64,000 bases of DNA from Candidatus Accumulibacter aalborgensis (GCF_900089955.1 NZ_FLQX01000111.1:62001-126000); one strand, 5' to 3'. Counted from the first letter of the stretch, positions 17,136 to 25,320 are shown. Notes: a model not told the origin generated them from the sequence alone. Numbers and translations are program-made.

Positions 17136-18269
17136 ATGGAAAACCCACAGAAAAAGAAAGCACCGGCGGACGCGTCCATCGAGGACATCGGGCGCGTCGA
17201 TTATAGCGCAAACCCCCGAATTGCCCTGAGCGTGCCCACCGATTGCGGCGGTCAACGTCTGGACCAGGTCCTCGCCCGCCTGCTGGAGCAGCATTCGCGT
17301 AGCCGTTTGCAGCACTGGATACGCGAGGGACGGGTGGCCGTCGAGGGTGCGATCACCGTTGAGCCACGCAGCAAGCTCTGGGGCGGCGAGACTATCGAAG
17401 TCGCCGAAGCACCCGATGAGCGGGCCGAATCGTCGGCTCCGGAAAACATCCCCTTGCAGGTCGTCTACGAGGATGACAGCCTGATCGTCATCGACAAGCC
17501 GGCCGGGCTGGTCGTCCATCCCGGTAGCGGCAACTGGCACGGGACCTTGCTCAATGCCCTCTTGTACCACGCACCACACCTCGACCGGGTGCCGCGTGCG
17601 GGAATTGTGCACCGACTCGACAAGGATACCAGCGGCCTGATGGTCGTCGCCAAGACGCTAGAGGCGCAGACCAATCTCGTGCGGCAGTTGCAGGCGCGCA
17701 CCGTCAAGCGCTGTTATCAGGCGGTGGTACGGGGCATCATCGAGCGTGCGGGAACCGTCGATGCGCCGGTCGGCCGGCATCCCACCGTGCGCACCAGGAT
17801 GGCCGTGGTGAACACCGGCAAACCGGCGCGCACGCACTATCGTGTGCTCGAGCATTTCGTCGCCTGCACGCTGATCGAATGCGCGCTGGAAACCGGCCGC
17901 ACGCACCAGATTCGCGTGCATATGGCCTCGATCGACCATCCGCTGGTCGGCGACCCGACCTACGGTGCCGGCGTCAGCCGCGTGCCGCAGGGAGCACACT
18001 TCCCTCGCCAGGCGCTGCATGCCTGCCGCCTGGCGCTGGTACACCCGGTGACGGGTCGACCGTTGCTGTGGCGATCGGGCCTACCCGCTGACATGGCGGT
18101 GCTGATCACGACGCTGCGTGGCGAAGCCATGGCAGCGCGCTGCACTGAGGAAGAAGGCCGCAGCGAAGACGAAGACGATGACGATTGGGACGACGATCAG
18201 GAAGGTGGTCCGGAAATCATCTACGTCAGTGGCGACGATCCTGAGGATGACGATCTCGGTGAGCAGTAA
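17136..18269 (+). CDS. rluD: 23S rRNA pseudouridine synthase RluD
   Basis: The 377-residue enzyme has an N-terminal S4 domain (GGQRLDQVLARLLEQHSRSRLQHWIREGRVAV split across residues about 36-68) and the RsuA/RluA catalytic core with HRLDKDTSGLMVVAK (catalytic Asp), GRTHQIRVH and the C-terminal HPVTGRPLLW. RluD makes pseudouridines in helix 69 of 23S rRNA. A strongly acidic tail of about 40 residues (EEEGRSEDEDDDDWDDD and onward) extends the usual C-terminus. Two ATGs at 17133 and 17136 both fit. It is divergent from bamD with overlapping start regions, and its 3' end overlaps pgeF by 23 bases. Confidence 0.92.
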   Translation: MENPQKKKAPADASIEDIGRVDYSANPRIALSVPTDCGGQRLDQVLARLLEQHSRSRLQHWIREGRVAVEGAITVEPRSKLWGGETIEVAEAPDERAESSAPENIPLQVVYEDDSLIVIDKPAGLVVHPGSGNWHGTLLNALLYHAPHLDRVPRAGIVHRLDKDTSGLMVVAKTLEAQTNLVRQLQARTVKRCYQAVVRGIIERAGTVDAPVGRHPTVRTRMAVVNTGKPARTHYRVLEHFVACTLIECALETGRTHQIRVHMASIDHPLVGDPTYGAGVSRVPQGAHFPRQALHACRLALVHPVTGRPLLWRSGLPADMAVLITTLRGEAMAARCTEEEGRSEDEDDDDWDDDQEGGPEIIYVSGDDPEDDDLGEQ

Positions 18270-19077
18270 GGACTGGATCAGACCCGACTGGCCCGCACCG
18301 CCAGGTGTCCGCAGCCTGATCACCACCCGTCACGGCGGCGTCAGTGGCGCGCCCTACGCCAGCCTCAATCTCGGCCTTCACGTCGGCGATGATCCGCTGG
18401 CGGTCGCCGAGAATCGTGCGCGGCTCAGGGCGCACCTGCCAGCGACGCCGCGCTGGCTGAATCAGGTGCACGGCACGACGGTGATCGATGCTGGCGATGC
18501 AGGCTTGCCACCGATCCCGGCCGCTGATGCTGCGTTTGCCAGCGGCCCCGGGGTCGTCTGTGCGGTGATGACGGCAGACTGCCTGCCGGTGCTTTTCTGC
18601 GACCGTTCGGGCAGCGTCGTCGCCGCCGCGCACGCCGGCTGGCGCGGCCTGCAGGCCGGCGTTCTCGAACGAACGGTCACCACCCTCGGTGTTCCCGGCC
18701 GAGAGGTGCTCGCCTATCTGGGGCCGGCCATCGGCGCGCAGGCCTTCGAGGTTGGCGACGACGTGCGAACGGCGTTCGTCGGCGCGCACGCGGCAGCGAC
18801 AGCCGCTTTCAAACCCTTGCCCGATCCGGTACGGCCCGCCGGCCAGGACCGCCCCAACCGTCAGAGTCAGCGATCGGCGGACGGCTTCGGGAGGCCTTCG
18901 CGCAAGTGGCTGGCCGACATCACCCTGCTGGCACGGCAAGCGCTGGCCAGTGTCGGTGTTGATGCGATTTACGGCGGCGGATACTGCACGCTGCGGCAGG
19001 GGAGCCGTTTTTTCTCCTACCGCCGTGATGGGGTGACCGGACGAATGGCGTCGCTGATCTGGTTGTCGGCCGAGTAG
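18247..19077 (+). CDS. pgeF: Peptidoglycan editing factor PgeF (YfiH/laccase-domain)
   Basis: The 276-residue protein matches the YfiH family: LITTRHGGVS, NQVHGTTV, MTADCLPVLFCD, AHAGWRGLQAGVLE and the final GGGYCTL...FFSYRRDG. The His/Cys metal site residues are all visible. E. coli YfiH removes wrongly incorporated L-Ser from UDP-MurNAc precursors; older annotations call it polyphenol oxidase. A Pro/Arg/Gln-rich segment (about residues 197-220) is longer than in compact homologs. The start at 18247 sits inside rluD, which implies translational coupling in one operon. Confidence 0.9.
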   Translation: MTISVSSKDWIRPDWPAPPGVRSLITTRHGGVSGAPYASLNLGLHVGDDPLAVAENRARLRAHLPATPRWLNQVHGTTVIDAGDAGLPPIPAADAAFASGPGVVCAVMTADCLPVLFCDRSGSVVAAAHAGWRGLQAGVLERTVTTLGVPGREVLAYLGPAIGAQAFEVGDDVRTAFVGAHAAATAAFKPLPDPVRPAGQDRPNRQSQRSADGFGRPSRKWLADITLLARQALASVGVDAIYGGGYCTLRQGSRFFSYRRDGVTGRMASLIWLSAE

Positions 19078-19296
19078 TCAGTGGTCGGGCTTGTCCTCAT
19101 CGCCAGCGACACTCGACTGCGCGGACTTGCGGGCAGCGCGACGACGGCGTCCCGGTCCGCCGAAGAGCCACAGGAGCAGCGAAATGGGCAGCAGGCCGTA
19201 GAAAAACAGGCTCAATAGCCCGGCGACGACGCTGGTCTCGGTCAGTGCCATCAACACGGTGACGTACAGCCAGGCGATGGCGACGATGTACATCAA
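19078..19296 (-). CDS. Small inner-membrane protein
   Basis: The 72-residue frame has two hydrophobic stretches (about residues 2-19 and 24-45), then a basic GRRRRAARK segment and a charged tail, consistent with a small two-helix inner-membrane protein with its tail in the cytoplasm. No known family name is assigned. It is convergent with pgeF, whose stop it meets directly. A long inverted repeat lies immediately upstream of its start. Confidence 0.55.
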   Translation of the reverse strand: MMYIVAIAWLYVTVLMALTETSVVAGLLSLFFYGLLPISLLLWLFGGPGRRRRAARKSAQSSVAGDEDKPDH

Positions 19297-19300
19297 GTAG

Positions 19301-19350
19301 CGAGAAGGGCGGGTCGCCAGCGAAACGCCGCTGGCGACCCGCCCCTCTCG
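19301..19350. repeat. Long near-perfect inverted repeat (50 bases)
   Basis: A 16-bp perfect stem (GGGCGGGTCGCCAGCG against its complement) with a 6-base loop is extended by five more pairs after one mismatch. No T-tract follows on either strand, so it is not a standard intrinsic terminator; it may be an extragenic palindromic element or a transcript-stabilising or antiterminating hairpin between the small membrane gene and the pha region. Confidence 0.6.
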
Positions 19351-19798
19351 AAGCGATTCGTTAGGTCGAGCAATCGTGGTTCCACCCCGTTTTTGGTCTT
19401 TTGCGTCTTGCTGTGATTAGCCGTATACCAACTGGCCGTACTGCCGGGTAGGCCTAGCCAATCGCGCCAACATTTTAGCCGATGTCCGGGTCACCACTCA
19501 ACCCAATAAAATTGGCGTGGTTCACACCGTTGTCCGGCAGCGTTCGGGGCAGCCGCCAGCCAGTCAAATCAACGTCGCGCACGCGTGGTTGCGCTCATTC
19601 CGCGCGCAGCCACGGGGCCACACCACAGGTTTCTGCGTCGACGGGCTCGGAGGAGACACCACGGACGACGAACTTGAGATCTCGCATTTTTCTGTTGCGC
19701 TGGCGCTCAATGATTTCGCCGGCAAGGCAATTCGGTGGCGACCGCCCTCTTCCGGTGCGCACGATCGACCCTCGGCCCGCCTGTCACACACTTTTACA
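19351..19798. other. Gene-free stretch upstream of phaB promoter
   Basis: About 450 bases without a convincing gene. A rightward open frame exists but is Ala/Arg/His-biased and has no ribosome-binding site or recognisable protein, so it is treated as chance. The right edge leads into the phaB promoter. Confidence 0.4.
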
Positions 19799-19827
19799 TT
19801 GACAGCGCAGATGCTGCAATGCAGAAT
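19799..19827 (+). promoter_or_regulatory. phaB promoter, sigma-70 type
   Basis: A perfect -35 TTGACA (19799-19804) is followed after exactly 17 bases by CAGAAT (19822-19827, four of six matches to TATAAT). Transcription would start about 90 bases upstream of the phaB ATG. The spacer holds a PhaR-type operator. Confidence 0.6.
19814..19824. promoter_or_regulatory. Putative PhaR operator CTGC-N3-GCAG
   Basis: CTGCAATGCAG is a perfect palindrome with arms CTGC and GCAG and a three-base spacer, the pattern described for PhaR binding in Paracoccus denitrificans. It sits between the -35 and -10 of the phaB promoter, where a bound repressor would block polymerase, and phaR is the next gene. Confidence 0.6.
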
Positions 19828-19924
19828 CGCGAGTCGGCGTGCTCAGCAAATGTTGAGATGTTGTAATCGTGGCGGTGCATGGCCGCCAAATTGTTTCAAT
19901 CGTCAACGGGGAAAGGAAAGATCT

Positions 19925-20668
19925 ATGACACAACGTGTTGCTCTGGTTACAGGTGCTATGGGTGGGATCGGTACCGCCATTTGCCAGGAACTGGCCAAGG
20001 CCGGTCACAAGGTAATTGCTGCCTACCATCCGGAGTTCGACAAACCGGACGAGTGGACAAAAGCGATGGCAGAAGCGGGTTTCAACGACTTCGTCTGTGT
20101 TGCCGGCGACGTTTCCGACTACGATGCCTGCGTCGCCCTCGTCGCAGAAGCCGAAGCCAAGACCGGTCCGATCGATATTCTGGTCAACAACGCCGGCATC
20201 ACCCGTGACAAGATGTTCGGACGGATGGAACTGGCGCAGTGGAATGCCGTGATTTCAACCAACCTGGGCAGCCTTTTCAACATGACCAAGCAAGTCTCGG
20301 CGAAGATGGCCGAGCGCGGCTGGGGCCGGATCATCAACATCTCGTCGGTCAATGGCCTCAGGGGTCAGGCTGGCCAGACCAACTACTCGGCCGCCAAGGC
20401 GGGGGTCATTGGTTTCACCAAGGCTCTAGCCGCCGAACTGGCCGCCAAGAACGTGACAGTCAACGCCATCTGCCCCGGCTATGTCGCTACGCCGATGGTC
20501 ATGGCGATCAAGCCGGAAATCCTGCAGGGCATCGTGGACACCGTCCCGATGAAGCGTCTGGCCAAGCCCGAAGAGATCGGTGGTGCCTGCGTGTATCTCG
20601 CTTCGGACATTGCCGGCTTCATGACCGGTTCGACGATGAACATCTGCGGTGGCCTGTACTATCAATAA
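19925..20668 (+). CDS. phaB: NADPH-dependent acetoacetyl-CoA reductase
   Basis: The 247-residue short-chain dehydrogenase reduces acetoacetyl-CoA to (R)-3-hydroxybutyryl-CoA, the monomer for polyhydroxybutyrate. Seen are TGAMGGIGTAI (cofactor loop), NNAGITRD, the catalytic Ser in INISSVNG, and Tyr/Lys in YSAAKAG, plus the PhaB-type ending GSTMNICGGLYYQ. The ATG has a purine-rich GGAAAGGAAAG ahead of it. It is followed by an intrinsic terminator and then phaR. No phaC or phaA lies in the window, so this copy is apart from any synthase operon. Confidence 0.93.
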   Translation: MTQRVALVTGAMGGIGTAICQELAKAGHKVIAAYHPEFDKPDEWTKAMAEAGFNDFVCVAGDVSDYDACVALVAEAEAKTGPIDILVNNAGITRDKMFGRMELAQWNAVISTNLGSLFNMTKQVSAKMAERGWGRIINISSVNGLRGQAGQTNYSAAKAGVIGFTKALAAELAAKNVTVNAICPGYVATPMVMAIKPEILQGIVDTVPMKRLAKPEEIGGACVYLASDIAGFMTGSTMNICGGLYYQ

Positions 20669-20696
20669 GCGTATTTTTCGTTTCAGGGCAGTCCGG

Positions 20697-20726
20697 ACAG
20701 GCTCCAGTAGGGGCCTGTTTTTTTTT
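20697..20726 (+). terminator. Intrinsic terminator after phaB
   Basis: A nine-pair stem (ACAGGCTCC against GGGGCCTGT with one G-T wobble), a four-base AGTA loop and a run of nine T form a standard rho-independent terminator 28 bases after the phaB stop. Confidence 0.85.
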
Positions 20727-20809
20727 GCTGGAGTATAATTGTGCTGCACCGCACCAATCAACACCAAAGAGATCTCGTCGAGTCATCCGTAAATGGAGGA
20801 ATGGTCGTC

Positions 20810-21385
20810 ATGCCCGAGCCGCTGCGACTGATCAAGAAATACCCGAATCGTCGTCTTTACGACACCAAGACCAGCGCCTACATCACCCTGAGCGATGTCA
20901 AGGATCTCGTCCTTGCGCGCGAAAACTTCAACGTGCTGGACGCCAAGACCGGCGAGGACATCACCCGCGCGATCCTTTTGCAGATCATCCTCGAGGAGGA
21001 AGCGGCCGGCGTGCCGCTGTTTACCACCGACCTGCTGGCGCAGATGATCCGCTTCTATGGTCACGCCATGCAAGGAATGCTCGGGAAGTATCTGGAGACC
21101 AACATCAAGTCGTTTGTCGACTTCCAGAAGAAGTTGCAGGATCAGTCGCAACTGCTCTACGGAGAAAGCAGCAGTCAGGCGCAGAACGACATGTGGTCCC
21201 AGTTCATGAATTTCCAGGGACCGGCGATGCAGACAATGATGAGCACCTATATGGAGCACAGCAAGAAGATGCTGCACCAGATGCAGGACCAACTGAAAAC
21301 ACAGACCCGCACCTTGTTCACCACCATCCAGATCCCCGGCTTTCCCACCGATCCGGTCAAGCCGCCCAAAGATGCCGAGAAGTAG
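20810..21385 (+). CDS. phaR: PHA synthesis repressor PhaR
   Basis: The 191-residue regulator has the PhaR DNA-binding N-terminus (LIKKYPNRRLYDTKTSAYITL, residues about 6-27) and the PHB-accumulation regulator domain (FNVLDAKTGEDITR, LLQIILEEE, QMIRFYGHAMQGMLGKYLE), then a Gln/Met-rich helical tail. PhaR binds both DNA and PHA granules and represses phasin and reductase genes until polymer titrates it away. ATG 20810 was chosen because GGAGGA lies nine bases upstream; an ATG at 20801 touches that site and is less likely. Confidence 0.93.
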   Translation: MPEPLRLIKKYPNRRLYDTKTSAYITLSDVKDLVLARENFNVLDAKTGEDITRAILLQIILEEEAAGVPLFTTDLLAQMIRFYGHAMQGMLGKYLETNIKSFVDFQKKLQDQSQLLYGESSSQAQNDMWSQFMNFQGPAMQTMMSTYMEHSKKMLHQMQDQLKTQTRTLFTTIQIPGFPTDPVKPPKDAEK

Positions 21386-21408
21386 GGGGGGCCACACGTA
21401 GCCCCCCC
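21385..21408. terminator. GC-only hairpin between convergent phaR and decarboxylase operon
   Basis: An eight-pair all-GC stem with an eight-base loop lies directly after the phaR stop and seven bases before the end of the leftward beta-subunit gene. It lacks a T-tract on either strand, so termination would be inefficient or factor-assisted; its position between convergent genes suggests a bidirectional stop. Confidence 0.4.
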
Positions 21409-21415
21409 TCCGGGG

Positions 21416-22621
21416 CTAGCGGAGCAGCGCTATAAAAGTGGCCGCAATGATCGCCGAGGTGATCACACCACTGATGTTGGCCCCCAGCGCCTGTGGCAGG
21501 ATGATCGCTCCGGCATTGGCCTCGCTGGCGATCTTCTGGACGACCTTGGCAGTGGTCGGTACGCAACTGACCCCCGCGATGCCGATCATCGGATTGTATT
21601 TGCCACCGGTCCAGAAATAGAGAATGTAACCTCCCAATATACCGCCCAAGGCAGAAATCGTCAGGGCCAGCATTCCCAGCAGGAGCAGCTTCAATACCGT
21701 CGGATCGAGCAAGGTATTGGCTTCGCAGAGAATGCCCAGCGTCAGCCCGAGAAAGAAGGTGGCGGCATAGAGGAAGACGTCGCCAAGAAGTTTGGTAAAG
21801 GCGTCGATGCCACTTTCACGCACCGCAACACCGAGAAAGAGCGAGAAGAACAGCGGGGCAGCGACCGGAAAGAGCAGGCACAGCAGCGTACAGGCGACCA
21901 CCGCGAAAGTGAGCTTCTGCGATCGGCTGATCTTCGGGCCGCGATCGGCGATCATGCTGATCCCGCGAATATGTTTGGGTATCAGCCATTTGATTAGATA
22001 GGGATAAGCCCCATAGGTCAGGCCGAGATAGAGATAGCCGACGACGGTGATCGGCACGAACAGATCCCTGGCCAGCACCAACGAGGTAAACAGCACCATC
22101 GGCCCGTCAGCGCCGCCGATGGTGGCGACCGCGGCAGCCTGGCCCGGATTGAAATCCAGCCAGATGGCGATCGGGAAAACGGCGATGGTCCCCAGTTCGG
22201 CAAACAGCGCGATGAACATGCTCTGAAAGGGTCGCGCCATTACGTAACCCACGTCGAGCAGGACGCCGATGCCCATGAACACCAGACAGGCGATCAAACC
22301 GTTACTGAAGGTCAGCGTGTAGATCGGTTGCAGCCAGTCGATCTGCATGATGTTCATCAGCGCGATCGGATCGGAGATCAAGGGATCGACGAACAGCGTC
22401 CCCATCTTCTTGCCGTCGAGGAACATCACGCCGGCGTTGACCGACGACATGCCCAGCCCCATGGGGATCATCAGCAAGGGTTCAAGGACGTTCTTGGAGC
22501 CCAGATAAATCAGTAGGAAACCGAGCAACATCAGGAAGATGCGCCCGAACATGATCTTCGGCTCCGAGGCCACCAGCGTGGCGATACCCTGGAACAGATC
22601 GAGAAAATGAATGCCTTCCAT
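21416..22621 (-). CDS. Sodium-pumping decarboxylase beta subunit
   Basis: The 401-residue polytopic membrane protein matches the OadB/MmdB/GcdB family: about nine or more hydrophobic segments, VNAGVMFLDG, the conserved ATIGGADGPMVLFTSL with its Asp, and NPMIGIAGVSCVPTTAKV and QALGANISGVITSA near the C-terminus. This subunit decarboxylates carboxybiotin and couples it to export of Na+ across the inner membrane. It is the last gene of a leftward four-gene operon with a 91-base gap before it. Whether the substrate is methylmalonyl-CoA is inferred from the alpha subunit. Confidence 0.9.
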   Translation of the reverse strand: MEGIHFLDLFQGIATLVASEPKIMFGRIFLMLLGFLLIYLGSKNVLEPLLMIPMGLGMSSVNAGVMFLDGKKMGTLFVDPLISDPIALMNIMQIDWLQPIYTLTFSNGLIACLVFMGIGVLLDVGYVMARPFQSMFIALFAELGTIAVFPIAIWLDFNPGQAAAVATIGGADGPMVLFTSLVLARDLFVPITVVGYLYLGLTYGAYPYLIKWLIPKHIRGISMIADRGPKISRSQKLTFAVVACTLLCLLFPVAAPLFFSLFLGVAVRESGIDAFTKLLGDVFLYAATFFLGLTLGILCEANTLLDPTVLKLLLLGMLALTISALGGILGGYILYFWTGGKYNPMIGIAGVSCVPTTAKVVQKIASEANAGAIILPQALGANISGVITSAIIAATFIALLR

Positions 22622-22712
22622 ACGCTTCAGTCCTCGCGCCAGGCGAGCATGTTCATTCGCCGGCGCATCGAATTGCAGACGACAGGAGCAAGCTCCCGCC
22701 TGTTGGCCCAGC

Positions 22713-23120
22713 TCAAGCGATGGTCACCAGTGGCTGACCACCCTCGACCGGATCTCCAGGGGCCACCAGCACACGCGTCACCTGGCCGGCGCGAGTGGCC
22801 ATGACCGGGCTTTTCATCTTCATGGCTTCGAGGACCAGGAGGCGATCGCCGACCGCTACCGCCTGGCCGACCTTGACGCACACCTCGACGACGACGCCAC
22901 CCATCCCGGCAAGCTCGTCACCGGCTCCGGCCGCCGCCGCAGCGGCGGGTCGCGGTGCAGCGGCGGCTGCCGCCGGGGCGGCACTGGTCGCGCTACCCGC
23001 GCTAGCCACCGCCATGGCCGCAGTGGGGGTGGGGAATTGCGCCGCCTGTCCGGCCGTGAGTTCGAGAACGCTGACGTCGTACTCGCGTCCGTTCACTGTA
23101 ACCTTGAATTGTCTGGGCAT
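22713..23120 (-). CDS. Biotin carrier subunit of the decarboxylase
   Basis: The 135-residue protein has a short N-terminal domain (MPRQFKVTVNGREYDVSV), a flexible Ala/Pro linker (residues about 40-66) and a biotinyl domain with the canonical EAMKM at residues 98-102; Lys101 is the expected biotin site. It shuttles the carboxyl group from the alpha subunit to the membrane beta subunit. It begins 12 bases after the gamma-subunit gene in the same operon. Confidence 0.92.
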   Translation of the reverse strand: MPRQFKVTVNGREYDVSVLELTAGQAAQFPTPTAAMAVASAGSATSAAPAAAAAAPRPAAAAAAGAGDELAGMGGVVVEVCVKVGQAVAVGDRLLVLEAMKMKSPVMATRAGQVTRVLVAPGDPVEGGQPLVTIA

Positions 23121-23132
23121 CTGTTGCTCCTT

Positions 23133-23462
23133 TTATCTGGGGCCTCGGCCCGTGGGCCCCGGCGTATGGGAATGCTGGGAGGCGCGAGCGCCGGCTGCCC
23201 AGCCATGACTGGTTGGTGCAATGTGCAGGATGTGGTGCGCCCCGATGGCGGCGTAAATCGCCGCCGACAGCGCGGCAACGTCCTCATCGGGAACTCCGGG
23301 GCCAATCGGGCAGACCGTTCCGGTCGGCATATCGAGCGGTTTAGTCTTCTCCATCCGGCCGGTCGCCGAGACCATCACCTTGATCAGCACAGCGACCAGC
23401 ACCGAGATGACGATGGCAATGCCGTAGACTTTCAGCGACATGAAAATGGCGTCAGTCACCAT
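23133..23462 (-). CDS. Decarboxylase gamma-like (OadG) subunit
   Basis: The 109-residue protein has one N-terminal membrane helix (residues about 10-32, VYGIAIVISVLVAVLIKVMV) and a soluble tail ending in a His/Pro/Gly-rich region, like OadG/MmdD, which binds zinc and holds the alpha and beta parts together. The middle segment VPDEDVAALSAAIYAAIGAH is typical of OadG-type proteins. It lies between the alpha and biotin-carrier genes. Confidence 0.82.
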   Translation of the reverse strand: MVTDAIFMSLKVYGIAIVISVLVAVLIKVMVSATGRMEKTKPLDMPTGTVCPIGPGVPDEDVAALSAAIYAAIGAHHILHIAPTSHGWAAGARASQHSHTPGPTGRGPR

Positions 23463-23486
23463 GGGATATGTTCCTTCCGTTGCTGA

Positions 23487-25040
23487 TTACATGGGGATGT
23501 TGCCGTGCTTCTTCGCCGGCCTGAGCTCACGCTTGTCGAGGACCTTGCGCAGCGCGAGGGCGACCGTCCAGCGCGTGTCCTGCGGTTCGATGACGTCGGT
23601 AATGTAGAAATTGCTCGCCGACACATAAGGCGACGCGAACTCGTCACGATACTTCTGCGCCAGTTCCGCGGCCTTGGCCTGGCGATCCTCGGCCTGTTCG
23701 AGTTCCTTGCGATAGAGGATCTTGACGGCAGCCTCGGCGCCCATGACCGCGATTTCGGCGGTTGGCCAGGCGTAGACCATGTCGGCGCCCATTTCCTGGC
23801 TGCACATGGCGAGATACGAGCCACCATAGGCCTTGCGCAGGATGACTGTGATCTTCGGTGCGGTGCACGAGCCGTAAGCAAAGAGCATTTTCGCGCCATG
23901 GCGAATGATGCCGCTGCGTTCCTGCTCGACCCCGGGCAGGAAACCCGGCACATCGACCAGAGTGACCACCGGGACGTTGAAGATATTGCACGTCCGTACG
24001 AAGCGGGCCACCTTGTCGGCTGCATTGAGGTCGAGCGCGCCAGCCATCACCATCGGCTGGTTGGCGACGATGCCGACGACGACACCGCTGATGCGGGCAA
24101 AGCCGACGATTACGTTGCGCGCAAAGCCGGCATGTACCTCAAGCAGTTCGCCATGGTCTACCAGCCGACGAATGACGGCGTACATGTCGAGCGGCTCGGA
24201 TGGGCTGTCGGGAATACAGTCGTTGATTCCCGGGTCTTCCATTTCCTCGATCGGGACGGCGAGATTGTGCGGCGGATCCTCGGTATTGTTGGCCGGCAGA
24301 TAAGACAGGAGTTGCTTGACCAGCCCAATCGCTTGCTGGTCATCTTCGGCCACGAAGTGCGCGTTGCCGCTGACCGTCGAATGCATCTCGGCACCGCCGA
24401 CTTCCGCCATCGTCGTCGCGCGACCGGTCACCGCCTTGATTACCTCCGGGCCGGTCAGGAACATGTGCGCGTTATGGCGCGTCATGATCACGAAGTCCAT
24501 CAGCGCCGGCGAGTAGGCAGCACCGCCCGCACAGGGACCACAGATCACGGCGATCTGCGGGACCACACCCGAGAGCAGGACATTAGCGTAGAAGACGTCG
24601 CCGTAGCCGGAGAGCGCGTCGACTCCTTCCTGAATGCGCGCGCCACCCGAATCCTTGAAGGCCACCAGCGGTACGCCGATCTTGAGCGCGTGGCGCATGA
24701 TCCGCGCGATCTTCCGAGCCTGCATCTTGCCCAGCGTGCCGGCGAGAACGCTGAAATCCTGGCTGAAAGAGGCCACCTGAGTGTTTCCCACGTAGCCATT
24801 GCCGACGATCACGCCGTCAGCGGGCAGCGAGCGCCCGGCCATGCCGAACGAGGTCGCACTGTGTGAGGCATGCAGCCCGAGCTCCTGAAAGGTACCCTCC
24901 TCGAACAGCGTGTCGAGTCGCTCTCGAGCCGACAACAGGCCCTTGGCGTGCAGCGCCTCCAGCTTCTCTGGACTGACGTTTTCAGTCAGCTTCGCGCGCT
25001 TGGCGCGCAGCTTGTCGATCAATTCCGGTCGTATCGTCAT
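23487..25040 (-). CDS. Carboxyltransferase alpha subunit, methylmalonyl-CoA decarboxylase type
   Basis: The 517-residue protein is an acyl-CoA carboxyltransferase (MmdA/PccB-like): LLSARERLDTLFEEGTFQE, QDFSVLAGTLG, KDSGGARIQEGVDALSGYG, ICGPCAGGAAYSPALMDF, DVPGFLPGVEQERSGIIRHG, AYGGSYLAM and the C-terminal HGNIPM. With adjacent beta, gamma and biotin subunits it should transfer CO2 from (S)-methylmalonyl-CoA to biotin and release propionyl-CoA. Neighbouring genes argue against an ordinary propionyl-CoA carboxylase, which would need a biotin carboxylase partner; none is here. First gene of the operon. Confidence 0.88.
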   Translation of the reverse strand: MTIRPELIDKLRAKRAKLTENVSPEKLEALHAKGLLSARERLDTLFEEGTFQELGLHASHSATSFGMAGRSLPADGVIVGNGYVGNTQVASFSQDFSVLAGTLGKMQARKIARIMRHALKIGVPLVAFKDSGGARIQEGVDALSGYGDVFYANVLLSGVVPQIAVICGPCAGGAAYSPALMDFVIMTRHNAHMFLTGPEVIKAVTGRATTMAEVGGAEMHSTVSGNAHFVAEDDQQAIGLVKQLLSYLPANNTEDPPHNLAVPIEEMEDPGINDCIPDSPSEPLDMYAVIRRLVDHGELLEVHAGFARNVIVGFARISGVVVGIVANQPMVMAGALDLNAADKVARFVRTCNIFNVPVVTLVDVPGFLPGVEQERSGIIRHGAKMLFAYGSCTAPKITVILRKAYGGSYLAMCSQEMGADMVYAWPTAEIAVMGAEAAVKILYRKELEQAEDRQAKAAELAQKYRDEFASPYVSASNFYITDVIEPQDTRWTVALALRKVLDKRELRPAKKHGNIPM

Positions 25041-25268
25041 CTGGATTCCTGACAGGTGGCTTTGGTTGAACTAATTCTCATTATCGTCGCAGCGGGCGGC
25101 TGGCGACCTTCCGGCAGCGTAGTATCCATATTTTCTGGGGTGTTGGCTACTCCGTTGAGAAATTTATTTGGCAGCGCTGTAGGCGTACAATGCGCGCTTA
25201 TCGGGCTTCGCCGACGCAGATTTGGGGCGCGCCGACTTGCGCATACTGAGTGAGCACGTGCCATGCAC

Positions 25269-25299
25269 AAAAAGAAAAAGCCCTCAAGGATGAGGGCTT
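25269..25299 (-). terminator. Intrinsic terminator of tRNA-Leu
   Basis: On the minus strand a perfect nine-pair stem (AAGCCCTCA with TGAGGGCTT), a four-base loop and a T-rich tract (TTTTCTTTTT) lie about 22 bases past the tRNA 3' end. Confidence 0.85.
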
Positions 25300-25320
25300 A
25301 TCTTGGCGCTTGTTTTTATC

